The notes below the pieces were generated by a model. That model saw only the letters and a list, made by a program, of their open reading frames with translations, made no database searches and was not told where the DNA came from. 64,000 nucleotides of DNA from assembly GCA_030428705.1 (NCBI GenBank), contig JAUIDI010000002.1, positions 372,001 to 436,000 of the forward strand. Reading direction: 5' to 3'. Shown here piece after piece: positions 8,546 to 17,515 of this stretch (position 1 is its first letter; each line of letters opens with the position of its first letter). Origin of the DNA: Bacteroidia bacterium. Its GTDB lineage: Bacteria > Bacteroidota > Bacteroidia > Flavobacteriales > Flavobacteriaceae. Position numbers and translations under genes: made by a program.

Positions 8546-9526
8546 TCACGGAAGAAAGCCTTTTTCACGCATCCACTGGTCGTTGAACATCTTGCCCACA
8601 TATCGACTACCATGATCGTGAAAAAGTACGACCACAACATCGTCTTTGGTAAAATGTTCCTGCAACTGTAATACCCCCTTAATAGCCGCACCTGCGGAAT
8701 TACCCAAGAACATGGCCTCTTCCTTGGCCAATCTTTGGGTATAAATAGCGGCATCTTTGTCGGTTACCTTGGTAAAACCGTCGATAATCTCAAAATTCAC
8801 GTTTTCCGGAAGTATATCTTCCCCGATACCCTCAGTAACATAGGGATAAATTTCGTTCTTGTCGAAAATACCGGTTTCATGATACTTTTTAAAGACCGAA
8901 CCATAGGTATCGACGCCCCACACCTTGATATCAGGATTTTGTTCCTTTAAATAAGAACCAACCCCGGAAATGGTACCTCCTGTACCAACACCGACCACAA
9001 AATGGGTGACCTTGCCATCGGTCTGTTTCCAAATTTCTGGCCCCGTACTTAAATAATGTGCCTTGGTATTCGATTTGTTGTCATATTGGTTGACATACCA
9101 CGCATTGGGTATTTCGTCGGCCAAACGCCGTGCGGTGGAATAATAGCTCCTCGGATCGTCAGGTTCAACGTCGGTGGGGCAAACATAGACCTTGCTTCCC
9201 ATTGCCTTGAGCACATCTATTTTTTCCTTCGATTGCTTGTCGTTGATAACGCAGATCAATTTGTAACCTTTGATCGTGGCAGCCAGGGCAAGGCCCATTC
9301 CCGTATTGCCGGATGTACCTTCGATTATGGTGCCGCCCGGTTTTAACAAGCCTTTTTCCTCGGCATCTTCGATCATCTTCAGGGCCATACGGTCCTTCAC
9401 CGAATTACCCGGATTAAAAGTTTCATATTTTGCCAGCACGAGACACGGTAATTCGTCGGTTAACCTGTTCAGCTTGACAAGGGGCGTATTGCCAATGGTC
9501 TCAAGTATATTCTTAGCGTATTTCAT
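8546..9526 (-). CDS. Cystathionine beta-synthase catalytic core (PLP enzyme, no CBS regulatory domains)
   Basis: This 326-residue PLP enzyme of the beta-replacement family condenses serine or a related substrate with homocysteine or sulfide. The PLP lysine is Lys44 in NSVKDR. The substrate loop GTSGNTG is at residues 70-76 and the phosphate-binding GTGGT at 181-185. Several segments track animal CBS better than bacterial CysK: the DPRSYY...ADEIPNA region, TEGIGEDILP and the ending QWMREKGFLP. The protein stops at the catalytic core, lacking both the heme N-terminus and the two regulatory CBS repeats of the animal enzyme. It lies second in a four-gene operon. O-acetylserine sulfhydrylase activity is the main alternative. 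Confidence 0.87.
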   Translation of the reverse strand: MKYAKNILETIGNTPLVKLNRLTDELPCLVLAKYETFNPGNSVKDRMALKMIEDAEEKGLLKPGGTIIEGTSGNTGMGLALAATIKGYKLICVINDKQSKEKIDVLKAMGSKVYVCPTDVEPDDPRSYYSTARRLADEIPNAWYVNQYDNKSNTKAHYLSTGPEIWKQTDGKVTHFVVGVGTGGTISGVGSYLKEQNPDIKVWGVDTYGSVFKKYHETGIFDKNEIYPYVTEGIGEDILPENVNFEIIDGFTKVTDKDAAIYTQRLAKEEAMFLGNSAGAAIKGVLQLQEHFTKDDVVVVLFHDHGSRYVGKMFNDQWMREKGFLP

Positions 9527-9565
9527 TTACTTTTCAAAAGTAGCAGTTTTAAGGTTGCTCCACCG

Positions 9566-10807
9566 TTATTCGAACTTCATAGCCTTTACAGGAGTAATCT
9601 TCGTAACGATATAGGAAGGTACCAACAACATCAGCAAGCAAAGCATCAAAACACCGATATTCAATAGAACCACGGTGGGCACATCAATATGTACCGGAAT
9701 ATAATCGATATAATACTCCTCCGGGTTCGGAAATTTGAAAATCTTGAACTTGTTCTGTAACCAGATAAAACCGAGACCTATCACATTGCCCCATAAAAGC
9801 CCTATGGCGATCAAATGCGCCGCATTGTACAAAAAGACTTTTCGAATGCTCCAGTTCGGGGTTCCCAGAGCTTTTAGTATACCTATCATTTGGGTACGTT
9901 CCAAGATAAGTACCAAAAGTGCCGTAATCATATTGATGCCTCCCACAATAATCATGATACCGATGATTATCGCCACGTTGAAGTCAAAAAGACCGATCCA
10001 CTCGAAAATCTTGTAATATTTTTGCCTTATGGTCTGCGTATCCAAAGTTGCGACTATTTGTCCGCGTATCTCATTCTCTTTTTGTTGCATAGCATCAAAA
10101 TCGGTCAGAAAGACCTCGAATTTACCGATTTGATCGGCCTCCCATTTATTCATGCGCTGAATGTGGCGGACATCGATGAAAATATAAAGCGCATCGATTT
10201 CTTCGAAACCACTATCATAAATACCGACTATCTCGAACCTTCGCTGATTGGGCACCTGCGAAGCATCACCATCCTTCAGGAAAAAGGTATTGAAGGAGTC
10301 CCCTATCTTTAAGTTCAGGCGATTGGCCGTCAGCCTTGAAATAAGCACCTCATTGTTAAGTTCCCCCGAGCACTCCGGAAGCTCCCCTTCAACGATGTAT
10401 TCTTCGAATATCTTCCAATTGTAATCGGGTCCAATGCCCTTTGCGATTATTCCCTCGAATGTCTCCTCGGTACGGATGATCCCTGCTTTTGTCGCAACGG
10501 CCTGTATATGCTCGATGCCTTCGACAGAGGTAAATTTGGGATAAAAGTCCTGTTCCAAAGAAACCGGGGCCACCGACACATCTGAAAAATTATTATCGTA
10601 ATTGGTAATCTGAATATGTCCGTTAAAAGCGGAAACCTTTTCGCGGATCTTCAGTTTTAGGCCTTCGCTAGAAGCTATGGCGACCAACATCATGATCAAA
10701 CCTAAGGCAATGGCGGCAATCGCTATTTTTATAATTGGGGCGGAAATACTAATTTTATGTTCCTTACCCTTAATAAGCCGCTTGGCTATAAAATATTCTA
10801 AATTCAA
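9566..10807 (-). CDS. FtsX/LolE-type ABC transporter permease, TTG start
   Basis: This 413-residue inner-membrane permease has the MacB/LolE layout. An N-terminal transmembrane helix (IIKIAIAAIALGLIMM) is followed by a periplasmic MacB_PCD domain of about 230 residues and then three helices of the FtsX domain, with the conserved ERTQMIGILKALG cytosolic loop. Relatives extract lipoproteins or move other envelope substrates, together with an ATPase that is not encoded here. The start is a TTG at 10807, giving MNLEYFIAKRL, the usual family N-terminus; an in-frame stop 13 bases upstream excludes a longer form. The divergent NamZ-like gene begins only three bases away. It appears to be the first gene of a four-gene operon. 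Confidence 0.9.
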   Translation of the reverse strand: MNLEYFIAKRLIKGKEHKISISAPIIKIAIAAIALGLIMMLVAIASSEGLKLKIREKVSAFNGHIQITNYDNNFSDVSVAPVSLEQDFYPKFTSVEGIEHIQAVATKAGIIRTEETFEGIIAKGIGPDYNWKIFEEYIVEGELPECSGELNNEVLISRLTANRLNLKIGDSFNTFFLKDGDASQVPNQRRFEIVGIYDSGFEEIDALYIFIDVRHIQRMNKWEADQIGKFEVFLTDFDAMQQKENEIRGQIVATLDTQTIRQKYYKIFEWIGLFDFNVAIIIGIMIIVGGINMITALLVLILERTQMIGILKALGTPNWSIRKVFLYNAAHLIAIGLLWGNVIGLGFIWLQNKFKIFKFPNPEEYYIDYIPVHIDVPTVVLLNIGVLMLCLLMLLVPSYIVTKITPVKAMKFE

Positions 10808-10810
10808 GTT

Positions 10811-12049
10811 ATGGCGATTTTATCCGGAATCAAAAATACAGTTTTATTGTGGGTTTTATTGGTCGCGGCCTGCGGAAACCAATCGAAAAAGCCCGACAAT
10901 GAAATAGCGGACAAAGAACCCGAAATGCAACAGCAGGCCAATAAACCTATTGTGGTAGCGGCAAATAGAACCGATCAATATTTACCGTTATTGAACGGAA
11001 AAAAAGTAGGGGTGGTGGCCAACCAGACCACGGTCATCTTTAAGGGCGAGGACGGTTATACCCATTTGGTCGACTCGTTGCTTTCGTTACAAGTGGATAT
11101 CAAAAAAGTCTTTGCCCCTGAACATGGTTTTAGAGGGCAGGCCGACGCGGGCGAAAAAGTTACCGACGGAACGGATCCAAAAACAGGATTGCCATTGATT
11201 TCATTGTATGGCAAAAACAGAAAACCATCTGCAGAACAATTGGCAGATCTTGATGTCGTTCTTTTCGATATTCAAGATGTCGGCGTACGGTTCTATACCT
11301 ATATCGCGACATTGCAATTGGTCATGGAAGCCTGTGCCGACCATGGTGTTCCGATAATCGTTTTGGATCGGCCAAATCCGAATGGGCATTATGTGGACGG
11401 CCCGACCATGGAAATCGAACATTCGGGGTTTTTGGGCATGACGCCAATACCCCTCGTCTATGGCATGACCATAGGTGAATACGCCCAAATGATCAATGGT
11501 GAAGGCTGGTTGGAAAATAATACCAAGGCAGACTTGACCGTAATACCTCTTGAAAACTGGACGCATGAAAGCGAATACCATCTTCCGATTCGACCTTCGC
11601 CGAACCTGCCCAACGACACGGCCATAAACCTGTACCCAAGCCTAGGTCTCTTTGAAGGCACCAATATCAATGCCGGGCGGGGAACCGAATTTCAATTTCA
11701 AAGGTATGGCGCATCCTTTTTAGATGCTACACAGTATAATTTCACATACACCCCTCAACCCAATTTCGGAGCAAAAAACCCTAAGCAAGAGGGCGAACTT
11801 TGTTATGGAAAAGACTTGTCACAAATACCCAGAATGAACGAAGTCTCTTTGATGTGGCTCATCGACGCCTATCAAAATGCCGATGACAAGGAAAAGGTTT
11901 TCAACACTAGTGGATTCACGAGACATGCGGGCACCGAAAAATTGCAACAACAGTTAGAGGATGGAAAAACAGAAGCGGAAATCAAGGCAACCTGGGCGGA
12001 TGACCTGAACCGGTTCAAAACCATTAGACAAAAATATTTGAGGTATTAA
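10811..12049 (+). CDS. namZ: DUF1343 lipoprotein, NamZ-like exo-N-acetylmuramidase
   Basis: This 412-residue lipoprotein (lipobox LVAAC, Cys21) consists of a full DUF1343 domain. The family includes Bacillus NamZ and Tannerella homologues, which remove terminal N-acetylmuramic acid from peptidoglycan fragments. Conserved blocks are VGVVANQTT (residues 66-74), FAPEHGFRG (101-109), LFDIQDVGVRFYTY (151-164) and LDRPNPNG (185-192). A periplasmic or surface role in cell-wall recycling or scavenging follows from family and signal. The ATG at 10811 is three bases from the start of the divergent permease. The 3' end overlaps the convergent desaturase gene by four bases. No NagZ or amidase gene accompanies it. 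The symbol is by family, and activity is inferred. Confidence 0.85.
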   Translation: MAILSGIKNTVLLWVLLVAACGNQSKKPDNEIADKEPEMQQQANKPIVVAANRTDQYLPLLNGKKVGVVANQTTVIFKGEDGYTHLVDSLLSLQVDIKKVFAPEHGFRGQADAGEKVTDGTDPKTGLPLISLYGKNRKPSAEQLADLDVVLFDIQDVGVRFYTYIATLQLVMEACADHGVPIIVLDRPNPNGHYVDGPTMEIEHSGFLGMTPIPLVYGMTIGEYAQMINGEGWLENNTKADLTVIPLENWTHESEYHLPIRPSPNLPNDTAINLYPSLGLFEGTNINAGRGTEFQFQRYGASFLDATQYNFTYTPQPNFGAKNPKQEGELCYGKDLSQIPRMNEVSLMWLIDAYQNADDKEKVFNTSGFTRHAGTEKLQQQLEDGKTEAEIKATWADDLNRFKTIRQKYLRY

Positions 12050-12888
12050 GCATCTTTTTGAAATCCAGCGGTAGGCTTTCTATATTTATGAAAAGGCTGT
12101 TTCAACAGTTCGAGCAGATTACCGTTCTTTACCTCATCGGGAAAAGTATCCACGCCATAAACAATAACTTTCGTATCCAACTTCATGAAGGTGCCCAACA
12201 TCCTGTCCCAAATCGAAAAAATATTGCCATAGTTCGAGTCGGTATAGGGTAACATATAGTGATGGTGCACTTTATGCATATCGGGCGAAACGATGATCCA
12301 ACTTAAGATATCATCCACCTTTTTTGGCAGTTTTATGTTGGCATGCCCAAATTGTGTGGCGACCAATGAAAGTGACTGGTACAACATGACAACGCCCATA
12401 GGCGCCCCTACAATAAAAACTCCGAAAAGGGTAAAGGCATACCGGATGAAGCTTTCAAAAGGATGGTGCCTGTTGGCCGTCGTAGTATCGACCTTATGAT
12501 CCGTGTGGTGGACCAAATGGATCATCCAAAGTGGTTTTATGTTATGCTCGACAAAATGGGGAAGATAGGCCCCAAAAAAATCAAGTAGCATAACCCCAAG
12601 AACGACGTAGGCCCATAAAGGCATGTCAGAAAACCAATTGATGATCCCAAAATCTTCGGCCATTACCCAATCGCCTGTTTTCAACAACAAAAAAGCCAAT
12701 AAAAAATTGATCAATACCGTGGTGAACGTAAAGAAAAGATTCGGCCAGGCATGCTTCCATTTTTTGTAATCGAATTTATAAAGTGGTACGAGGCCTTCTA
12801 AAATCCAAAAAAAAGTGAGTCCACCGACAAGTATCAAACTTCGGTGGGCCGAAGGAATGTTTTCAAAATAATGTAGGATGTCTTCCAT
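12046..12888 (-). CDS. Sterol desaturase / fatty acid hydroxylase family membrane protein
   Basis: This 280-residue integral membrane di-iron enzyme has the histidine boxes of the family: His111-x3-His115, His124-x2-HisHis (127-128), HisHis at 141-142, His182 and His205-x2-HisHisHis (208-210). Four to five hydrophobic segments surround them. Bacterial members hydroxylate or desaturate lipids such as fatty acids, carotenoids or hopanoid-like substrates; which one is not visible. The C-terminus overlaps the convergent DUF1343 gene by four bases. No lipid-biosynthesis partner is adjacent. Confidence 0.88.
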   Translation of the reverse strand: MEDILHYFENIPSAHRSLILVGGLTFFWILEGLVPLYKFDYKKWKHAWPNLFFTFTTVLINFLLAFLLLKTGDWVMAEDFGIINWFSDMPLWAYVVLGVMLLDFFGAYLPHFVEHNIKPLWMIHLVHHTDHKVDTTTANRHHPFESFIRYAFTLFGVFIVGAPMGVVMLYQSLSLVATQFGHANIKLPKKVDDILSWIIVSPDMHKVHHHYMLPYTDSNYGNIFSIWDRMLGTFMKLDTKVIVYGVDTFPDEVKNGNLLELLKQPFHKYRKPTAGFQKDA

Positions 12889-12974
12889 GAACTAAAAATA
12901 AGAAATTGGTTATTCAATAGTCTTGAACACTTTGAGGTTTTTATAATTTAGAAACCTTATTGCCATCCTACCAG

Positions 12975-13466
12975 CTAACCCATTCTTTTTTTCATTTTTT
13001 CAACGATATTGAAAGCCGCCGGACAAATGGATACGTTTTTCATCGTCAGATTACTGATCTGATGAAACTTTTTTCGATCCGTGTGCGGAAATTCACGACA
13101 AGCCTTCGGCCTTACTTCATAAATCGAACAAATATTGTCATTTCCCAAAAAAGCACATGGTACTTGCTGCAAAACGTGGTCATTGTCCTCATCGATCCTT
13201 AGGTAGGTACCTATGAATTGTTGCTGTTTTAAGCGAAGGTGTTTTGAAATGCGACCAATATCGGCATTGGTAAAAAGTGGCCCCGTAGTTTTACAGCAAT
13301 TAGCACATTGCAAACAGTCGGTCTCTTGAAATTCGGCTTCATGGAGTTCTTGCATGAGATAATCCAATTTTTTTGGGGCTTTCTTTTTGAGTCTACGAAA
13401 AAACTTCAAATTCTCAGCGCGCTTTTCCTTGGCCCGAATCGGTAATTGTTTTAAAATTTCATCCAT
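12975..13466 (-). CDS. YkgJ-family zinc/iron-chelating cysteine cluster protein
   Basis: This 163-residue cytosolic protein has a CxxCxxCC start (CLQCANCC) and further conserved cysteines in CAFLG, CSIYEVRPKAC and a late ICPAAF, the complete YkgJ/UPF0153 pattern of eight cysteines. The family is thought to bind zinc or an iron-sulfur cluster; its role is unknown. The frame can be read from a TTG at 13472, but the ATG two codons later at 13466 (MDEILKQLPIRAKEK) is the better start. The gene is divergent from the methyltransferase at 13548. Confidence 0.85.
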   Translation of the reverse strand: MDEILKQLPIRAKEKRAENLKFFRRLKKKAPKKLDYLMQELHEAEFQETDCLQCANCCKTTGPLFTNADIGRISKHLRLKQQQFIGTYLRIDEDNDHVLQQVPCAFLGNDNICSIYEVRPKACREFPHTDRKKFHQISNLTMKNVSICPAAFNIVEKMKKRMG

Positions 13467-13547
13467 TTGCAATCATTAATGTATCAAAACTAGGTAACAA
13501 ATCGATAAAAGAGGCATTTTTGCATTCTGAAACGCAATGTGTCGGTT

Positions 13548-14252
13548 ATGGATATTATGGGAATGGCCCTATTGGATTACCTGAATGGGAAATATACCGA
13601 AGATATCATAACGTACTCTTCGCTCGATGAGCAAGATATAATTCCGTTACCTCACTTCTTTAGGGGATTCCACGAAATGCCGGCTATAGAACAAAAGGCT
13701 TTGAAATTATGTCAGGGAACCATTTTGGATATTGGTTGTGGTGCGGGAAGCCATAGTCTTTATTTACAAGAGAAAAACTACGAAGTCACTGCGTTGGACA
13801 ATTCCAAAGGAGCCGTTGAAACATGTAAGCTACGCGGTATAAAAAATGCTCGATTAGGAAATTTATATGATTTCGAAGGAGAGCGTTTCGACACGGTTCT
13901 GTTATTAATGAACGGGCTGGGCCTTGCCGAAAAGCTCGATCGCTTGGATCGTTTCCTATCGCATATAAAAACCTTGATAAATCAAAACGGGCAAGTAATT
14001 GTCGATTCGAGCGACATAATGTATATGTTCGATGAGGATGAGGATGGTGGAAGATGGTTGCCCGATACGACAGGTTATTATGGCGAAGTGGAATTTGTCA
14101 TGGAATATAAGGGCGTAAGAAGCGATTCTTTTTGGTGGTTATATTGCGATTTTAATACCTTAGAGCATGCTGCAACCGCCAACGCCCTGAACTGTGAGTT
14201 GGTAATGCAAGGCGAACATTATGATTATTTGGCAAGATTGACGCTTAAATAA
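13548..14252 (+). CDS. Class I SAM-dependent methyltransferase
   Basis: This is a cytosolic methyltransferase of about 234 residues. Motif I is clear (LDIGCGAGSHSLYLQ), followed by the acidic end of strand 2 (VTALDNS) and the motif around RFDTVLLLMNGLGLAEK. These define the Rossmann-like AdoMet fold, but the acceptor cannot be deduced. The frame opens with a GTG at 13539; I prefer the ATG at 13548 (MDIMGMALLDYLNGKY). The C-terminal half is rich in acidic and aromatic residues (DEDEDGGRWLPDTTGYYGEVEF). Its divergent neighbour is the YkgJ protein, and the metalloprotease lipoprotein follows after 47 bases on the same strand. Confidence 0.85.
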   Translation: MDIMGMALLDYLNGKYTEDIITYSSLDEQDIIPLPHFFRGFHEMPAIEQKALKLCQGTILDIGCGAGSHSLYLQEKNYEVTALDNSKGAVETCKLRGIKNARLGNLYDFEGERFDTVLLLMNGLGLAEKLDRLDRFLSHIKTLINQNGQVIVDSSDIMYMFDEDEDGGRWLPDTTGYYGEVEFVMEYKGVRSDSFWWLYCDFNTLEHAATANALNCELVMQGEHYDYLARLTLK

Positions 14253-14299
14253 TACTAGTAGGCACGCTTTTTGCGTTATCTTTTTAAAATTGCCTCCAA

Positions 14300-15199
14300 A
14301 TGAAAAACTATGTTATAGCATCGATCATCATGTGCTTTGGCCTATTGATCGGGTGCTCTAAAAACAGTACGGAAACCGAAAAAGAAATCCCTATTGACAA
14401 GTCGGCCAATTTGTTGGGCACGGGCGATTCGGCGGCCGACATACTCTCGAACGACCGTTTCGACAAATTGCTCATCGAAGTCGCTCACGTAACGGGCTTC
14501 AAACCTACCCCGTCTGCTATTGATGCTTTTGTCAATTTCATAAAGAGATATACTTTCAAGCAAGATATAGAGATCGTTTACAACGAACTAGAATCGCCTG
14601 ATGAAGAGACCCTGACCTTACAGGAGATAGCCGATTTGGAAAGTGCAAACAGAACCGTTTATAATTCGGGCAGTACTTTGGCCATATACATTTATTTTGC
14701 CGACGCTCCTTCTGACGATGACGACGAAGATGAAGAGCTCGTGACCCTGGGTGCCGTATACCGAAATACTTCTATGGTAATCCATGAGGCCACCGTTCGA
14801 AAATTGGCCGGTCAAAGTGCCATTATTTCAAATGCCGATGTTGAAATCGCCACGTTGAACCATGAATTCGGTCACCTTTTCGGCCTTGTCAATCTAGGTT
14901 CGCCATCGGTCAATGACCATGAAGGAACCATAGTAGACGCCAATGGTAAAGAAGTAGGCAATAACCATTGTACTGTGGAAGGATGCCTCATGCGCGCCGA
15001 ACTCCAGCTCGGCCCTTCGAGCAAAACTGCGCTTTCGGCCAAAAGTACAAATCTGACCGGCGGACTCCATTCCGCATGTTCGCTTTCTGGAAGTAGCGTA
15101 CTCCAAATGTTGCAAAAGAGTGCTTCTAAAGGCGCCGTTGTGGCACCGGGTCTCGACAACGAGTGTATTTTGGATTCACAGGCCAATGGCGGAAGATAG
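14300..15199 (+). CDS. Zinc metalloprotease lipoprotein (metzincin motif)
   Basis: This 299-residue lipoprotein (lipobox LLIGC, Cys19) has a metzincin-like zinc site HEFGHLFGLVNLG at residues 188-200, matching HExxHxxGxxxxG, and a downstream CLMRAEL around residue 229 that fits a Met-turn. Where classical metzincins have a third histidine, the present motif has Asn198, so His207 in NDHEG may serve as the ligand instead. An acidic run (about residues 139-147) precedes the domain. Related lipoproteins are annotated as membrane metalloproteases in Flavobacteriia. The gene is convergent with queE, with a 21-base gap. Substrate is unknown. Confidence 0.8.
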   Translation: MKNYVIASIIMCFGLLIGCSKNSTETEKEIPIDKSANLLGTGDSAADILSNDRFDKLLIEVAHVTGFKPTPSAIDAFVNFIKRYTFKQDIEIVYNELESPDEETLTLQEIADLESANRTVYNSGSTLAIYIYFADAPSDDDDEDEELVTLGAVYRNTSMVIHEATVRKLAGQSAIISNADVEIATLNHEFGHLFGLVNLGSPSVNDHEGTIVDANGKEVGNNHCTVEGCLMRAELQLGPSSKTALSAKSTNLTGGLHSACSLSGSSVLQMLQKSASKGAVVAPGLDNECILDSQANGGR

Positions 15200-15220
15200 G
15201 TTTTCGCCATTTTCCAAAAA

Positions 15221-15853
15221 CTAAGGAATATTGAGGTATTTATGAGTCTGCAACGAAACTTTCCATTTCGGATTTTGCATCACATAGTCAACGATCAAAG
15301 GGGTCACCTTTTCGCGCACGCTCCATTCTGGTTGTAGGTACAAAATACAATCCTTACTTACTTTTGAGGCCTCTTCTTCGGCGAAGACCAAATCATGCCT
15401 ATTGTAAACGATAATTTTAAGCTCGTGCGCTTTTTTGTAAATCCCAACTTTGGGCAGTTTGTTTTTTTTCGGGGAAAGACAGATCCAATCCCATTTTCCT
15501 GTTAGGGGATAAGCCCCCGAAGTTTCGATATGGGTCTGTAATTGTTTCGCCTTGAGCGCATCGGTCAAAGGATCCATATTCCATGTCAAGGGTTCCCCTC
15601 CCGTTACCACAATGGTATTGGAATATTTGGCCGCATTTTCAACAATTTGCATAATATCTGTCGGCGGATGGGTATCCGCATTCCAACTTTCTTTCACATC
15701 GCACCAGTGACATCCTACGTCGCACCCGCCCACACGAATAAAATAAGCGGCAGTACCTTTGTGGAATCCCTCTCCCTGAATCGTGTAGAATTCCTCCATC
15801 AGCGGCAGCATTTCACCTTTATCCACCAAATGCATCACTTCATCTCTGACCAT
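15221..15853 (-). CDS. queE: 7-carboxy-7-deazaguanine synthase QueE
   Basis: This radical SAM enzyme of queuosine biosynthesis converts 6-carboxytetrahydropterin to 7-carboxy-7-deazaguanine. From ATG 15853 (MVRDEVMHLVDKGEMLP) it is 210 residues, the usual length in this phylum. The frame is open a further 40 codons upstream, but that part is Cys-rich and unlike the family. The iron-sulfur motif C-x3-C-x2-C is at Cys44, Cys48 and Cys51 (GGCDVGCHWCD). The substrate-recognition YTIQGEGFHKGTAAYF and the VTGGEPLTW motif are present. No other que gene is in the window. It is divergent from the HerA-like ATPase at 16005. Confidence 0.93.
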   Translation of the reverse strand: MVRDEVMHLVDKGEMLPLMEEFYTIQGEGFHKGTAAYFIRVGGCDVGCHWCDVKESWNADTHPPTDIMQIVENAAKYSNTIVVTGGEPLTWNMDPLTDALKAKQLQTHIETSGAYPLTGKWDWICLSPKKNKLPKVGIYKKAHELKIIVYNRHDLVFAEEEASKVSKDCILYLQPEWSVREKVTPLIVDYVMQNPKWKVSLQTHKYLNIP

Positions 15854-16004
15854 TCGGCAAAGATAGGTGCTGTCGGGCAGAAAATTCAAATTGACAACAC
15901 CAATTTCACGACATAAAAACACGCAGAGGTGTTTATGTGAAACAAACAATACCTTGCACCGATATACCCGCAAAAATGCCTATTTTTAATCCAAATTTGT
16001 TTAA

Positions 16005-17510
16005 ATGAGTACCCAAGAAGAATTTTTTGCCCATATCGAAAAGGGCTACACCACAAAAGGGGATTTTATCACCTTAGGTGCCGCCATGCTGAACCAAGAG
16101 GCCGTCACCAATGCCTTTGTAAAAATTCCGTTGAAGACCTTGAACCGTCATGGCCTTATTGCAGGGGCCACCGGAACTGGGAAAACCAAATCGTTACAGG
16201 TACTTGCCGAAAATTTATCGGATAAGGGAATCCCCGTGTTGTTGATGGATTTAAAAGGAGATTTGAGCGGTATCGCGGAACCTAGTCCGGGACATCCTAA
16301 AATCGACGAGCGGCACGCGAAAATTGGGCTTCCGTTCGAACCAAAAAGTTTTCCGGTAGAAATTCTTTCCCTGTCGGAACAAGATGGGGTAAAACTTAGG
16401 GCTACGGTATCCGAATTCGGACCGGTATTGTTATCCCGAATCCTTGATTTGACAGAAACCCAAGAAGGAATTGTGGCCGTAGTCTTTAAGTATTGCGACG
16501 ATAACAAACTGCCCTTATTGGATTTGAAGGATTTTAAAAAAGTGCTGCAATATGCCACGGGTACCGGCAAAAAAGAATTCCAAAAGGATTATGGCCGAAT
16601 TTCCACCAGCTCAACCGGAACCATTCTTCGCAAGATCATCGAACTTGAACAGCAAGGCGCGGACCTTTTCTTTGGCGAAAAGTCTTTCGAAGTTGACGAC
16701 TTGACGCAAATCGACGAAAATGGCAGGGGCTATATAAACATCCTTCGCCTGACCGATATTCAAGATAGGCCCAAACTTTTTTCAACGTTTATGCTTAGTT
16801 TATTGGCCGAAATCTATGCTACTTTTCCAGAACAGGGAGACAGTGATAAGCCAGAATTGGTTCTTTTTATCGATGAGGCCCATCTTATCTTCAATGAAGC
16901 CTCAAAAGCTTTGTTGGATCAAATCGAGAGCATCGTCAAACTGATCCGTTCAAAAGGTATCGGCCTGTATTTCGTCACGCAAAATCCTACCGATGTACCG
17001 AATGCCGTTCTTGCCCAATTGGGATTGAAAGTGCAACATGCATTACGGGCCTTTACCGCACGCGACCGTAAAGCCATTAAACTTACTGCGGAAAATTACC
17101 CATTATCGGATTATTATGATACCAAAGAGGAGTTGACTTCGTTGGGAATCGGGGAAGCACTGGTGTCGGCCCTGGATGAAAAAGGAAGACCTACACCTTT
17201 GGCCGCAACGTTGATGCGCGCGCCGATGAGCCGTATGGATGTGTTGACCGACAGTGAACTGAAATCCGTTATCAGAAGTTCGAAATTGGTCAAAAAATAT
17301 GGTGAGGTCATCGATCGTGAAAGTGCATACGAGATTCTAAACGAAAAGATAGAAAAGGCCGAAAAAGAAGCCGAGAAAGAAAAGAACCAGGCAACGAGCA
17401 GAAGAACATCAAGTCGAAGAAGTACAAGACAAAATCCTGTGATAAAAGTATTGACCAGCGCCACTTTCATAAGGGGTGTTCTCGGTGTACTTAAAAAAGT
17501 GATTCGTTAA
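16005..17510 (+). CDS. HerA-like (DUF853) ATPase
   Basis: This 501-residue cytosolic P-loop ATPase belongs to the HerA/FtsK superfamily branch related to E. coli YjgR. Walker A is GATGTGKT at residues 54-61. Walker B is LVLFIDEAH at 285-293, followed by the sensor FVTQNP at 323-328. A lysine- and arginine-rich, glutamate-rich stretch (about 440-480) precedes the C-terminal helix. Members are sometimes called DNA double-strand-break repair helicases, but the function is unproven; no NurA nuclease is nearby. The start MSTQEEFFAHIEKG is typical. A small lipoprotein gene follows after five bases and may be co-transcribed. Confidence 0.9.
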   Translation: MSTQEEFFAHIEKGYTTKGDFITLGAAMLNQEAVTNAFVKIPLKTLNRHGLIAGATGTGKTKSLQVLAENLSDKGIPVLLMDLKGDLSGIAEPSPGHPKIDERHAKIGLPFEPKSFPVEILSLSEQDGVKLRATVSEFGPVLLSRILDLTETQEGIVAVVFKYCDDNKLPLLDLKDFKKVLQYATGTGKKEFQKDYGRISTSSTGTILRKIIELEQQGADLFFGEKSFEVDDLTQIDENGRGYINILRLTDIQDRPKLFSTFMLSLLAEIYATFPEQGDSDKPELVLFIDEAHLIFNEASKALLDQIESIVKLIRSKGIGLYFVTQNPTDVPNAVLAQLGLKVQHALRAFTARDRKAIKLTAENYPLSDYYDTKEELTSLGIGEALVSALDEKGRPTPLAATLMRAPMSRMDVLTDSELKSVIRSSKLVKKYGEVIDRESAYEILNEKIEKAEKEAEKEKNQATSRRTSSRRSTRQNPVIKVLTSATFIRGVLGVLKKVIR

Positions 17511-17515
17511 GAAAT

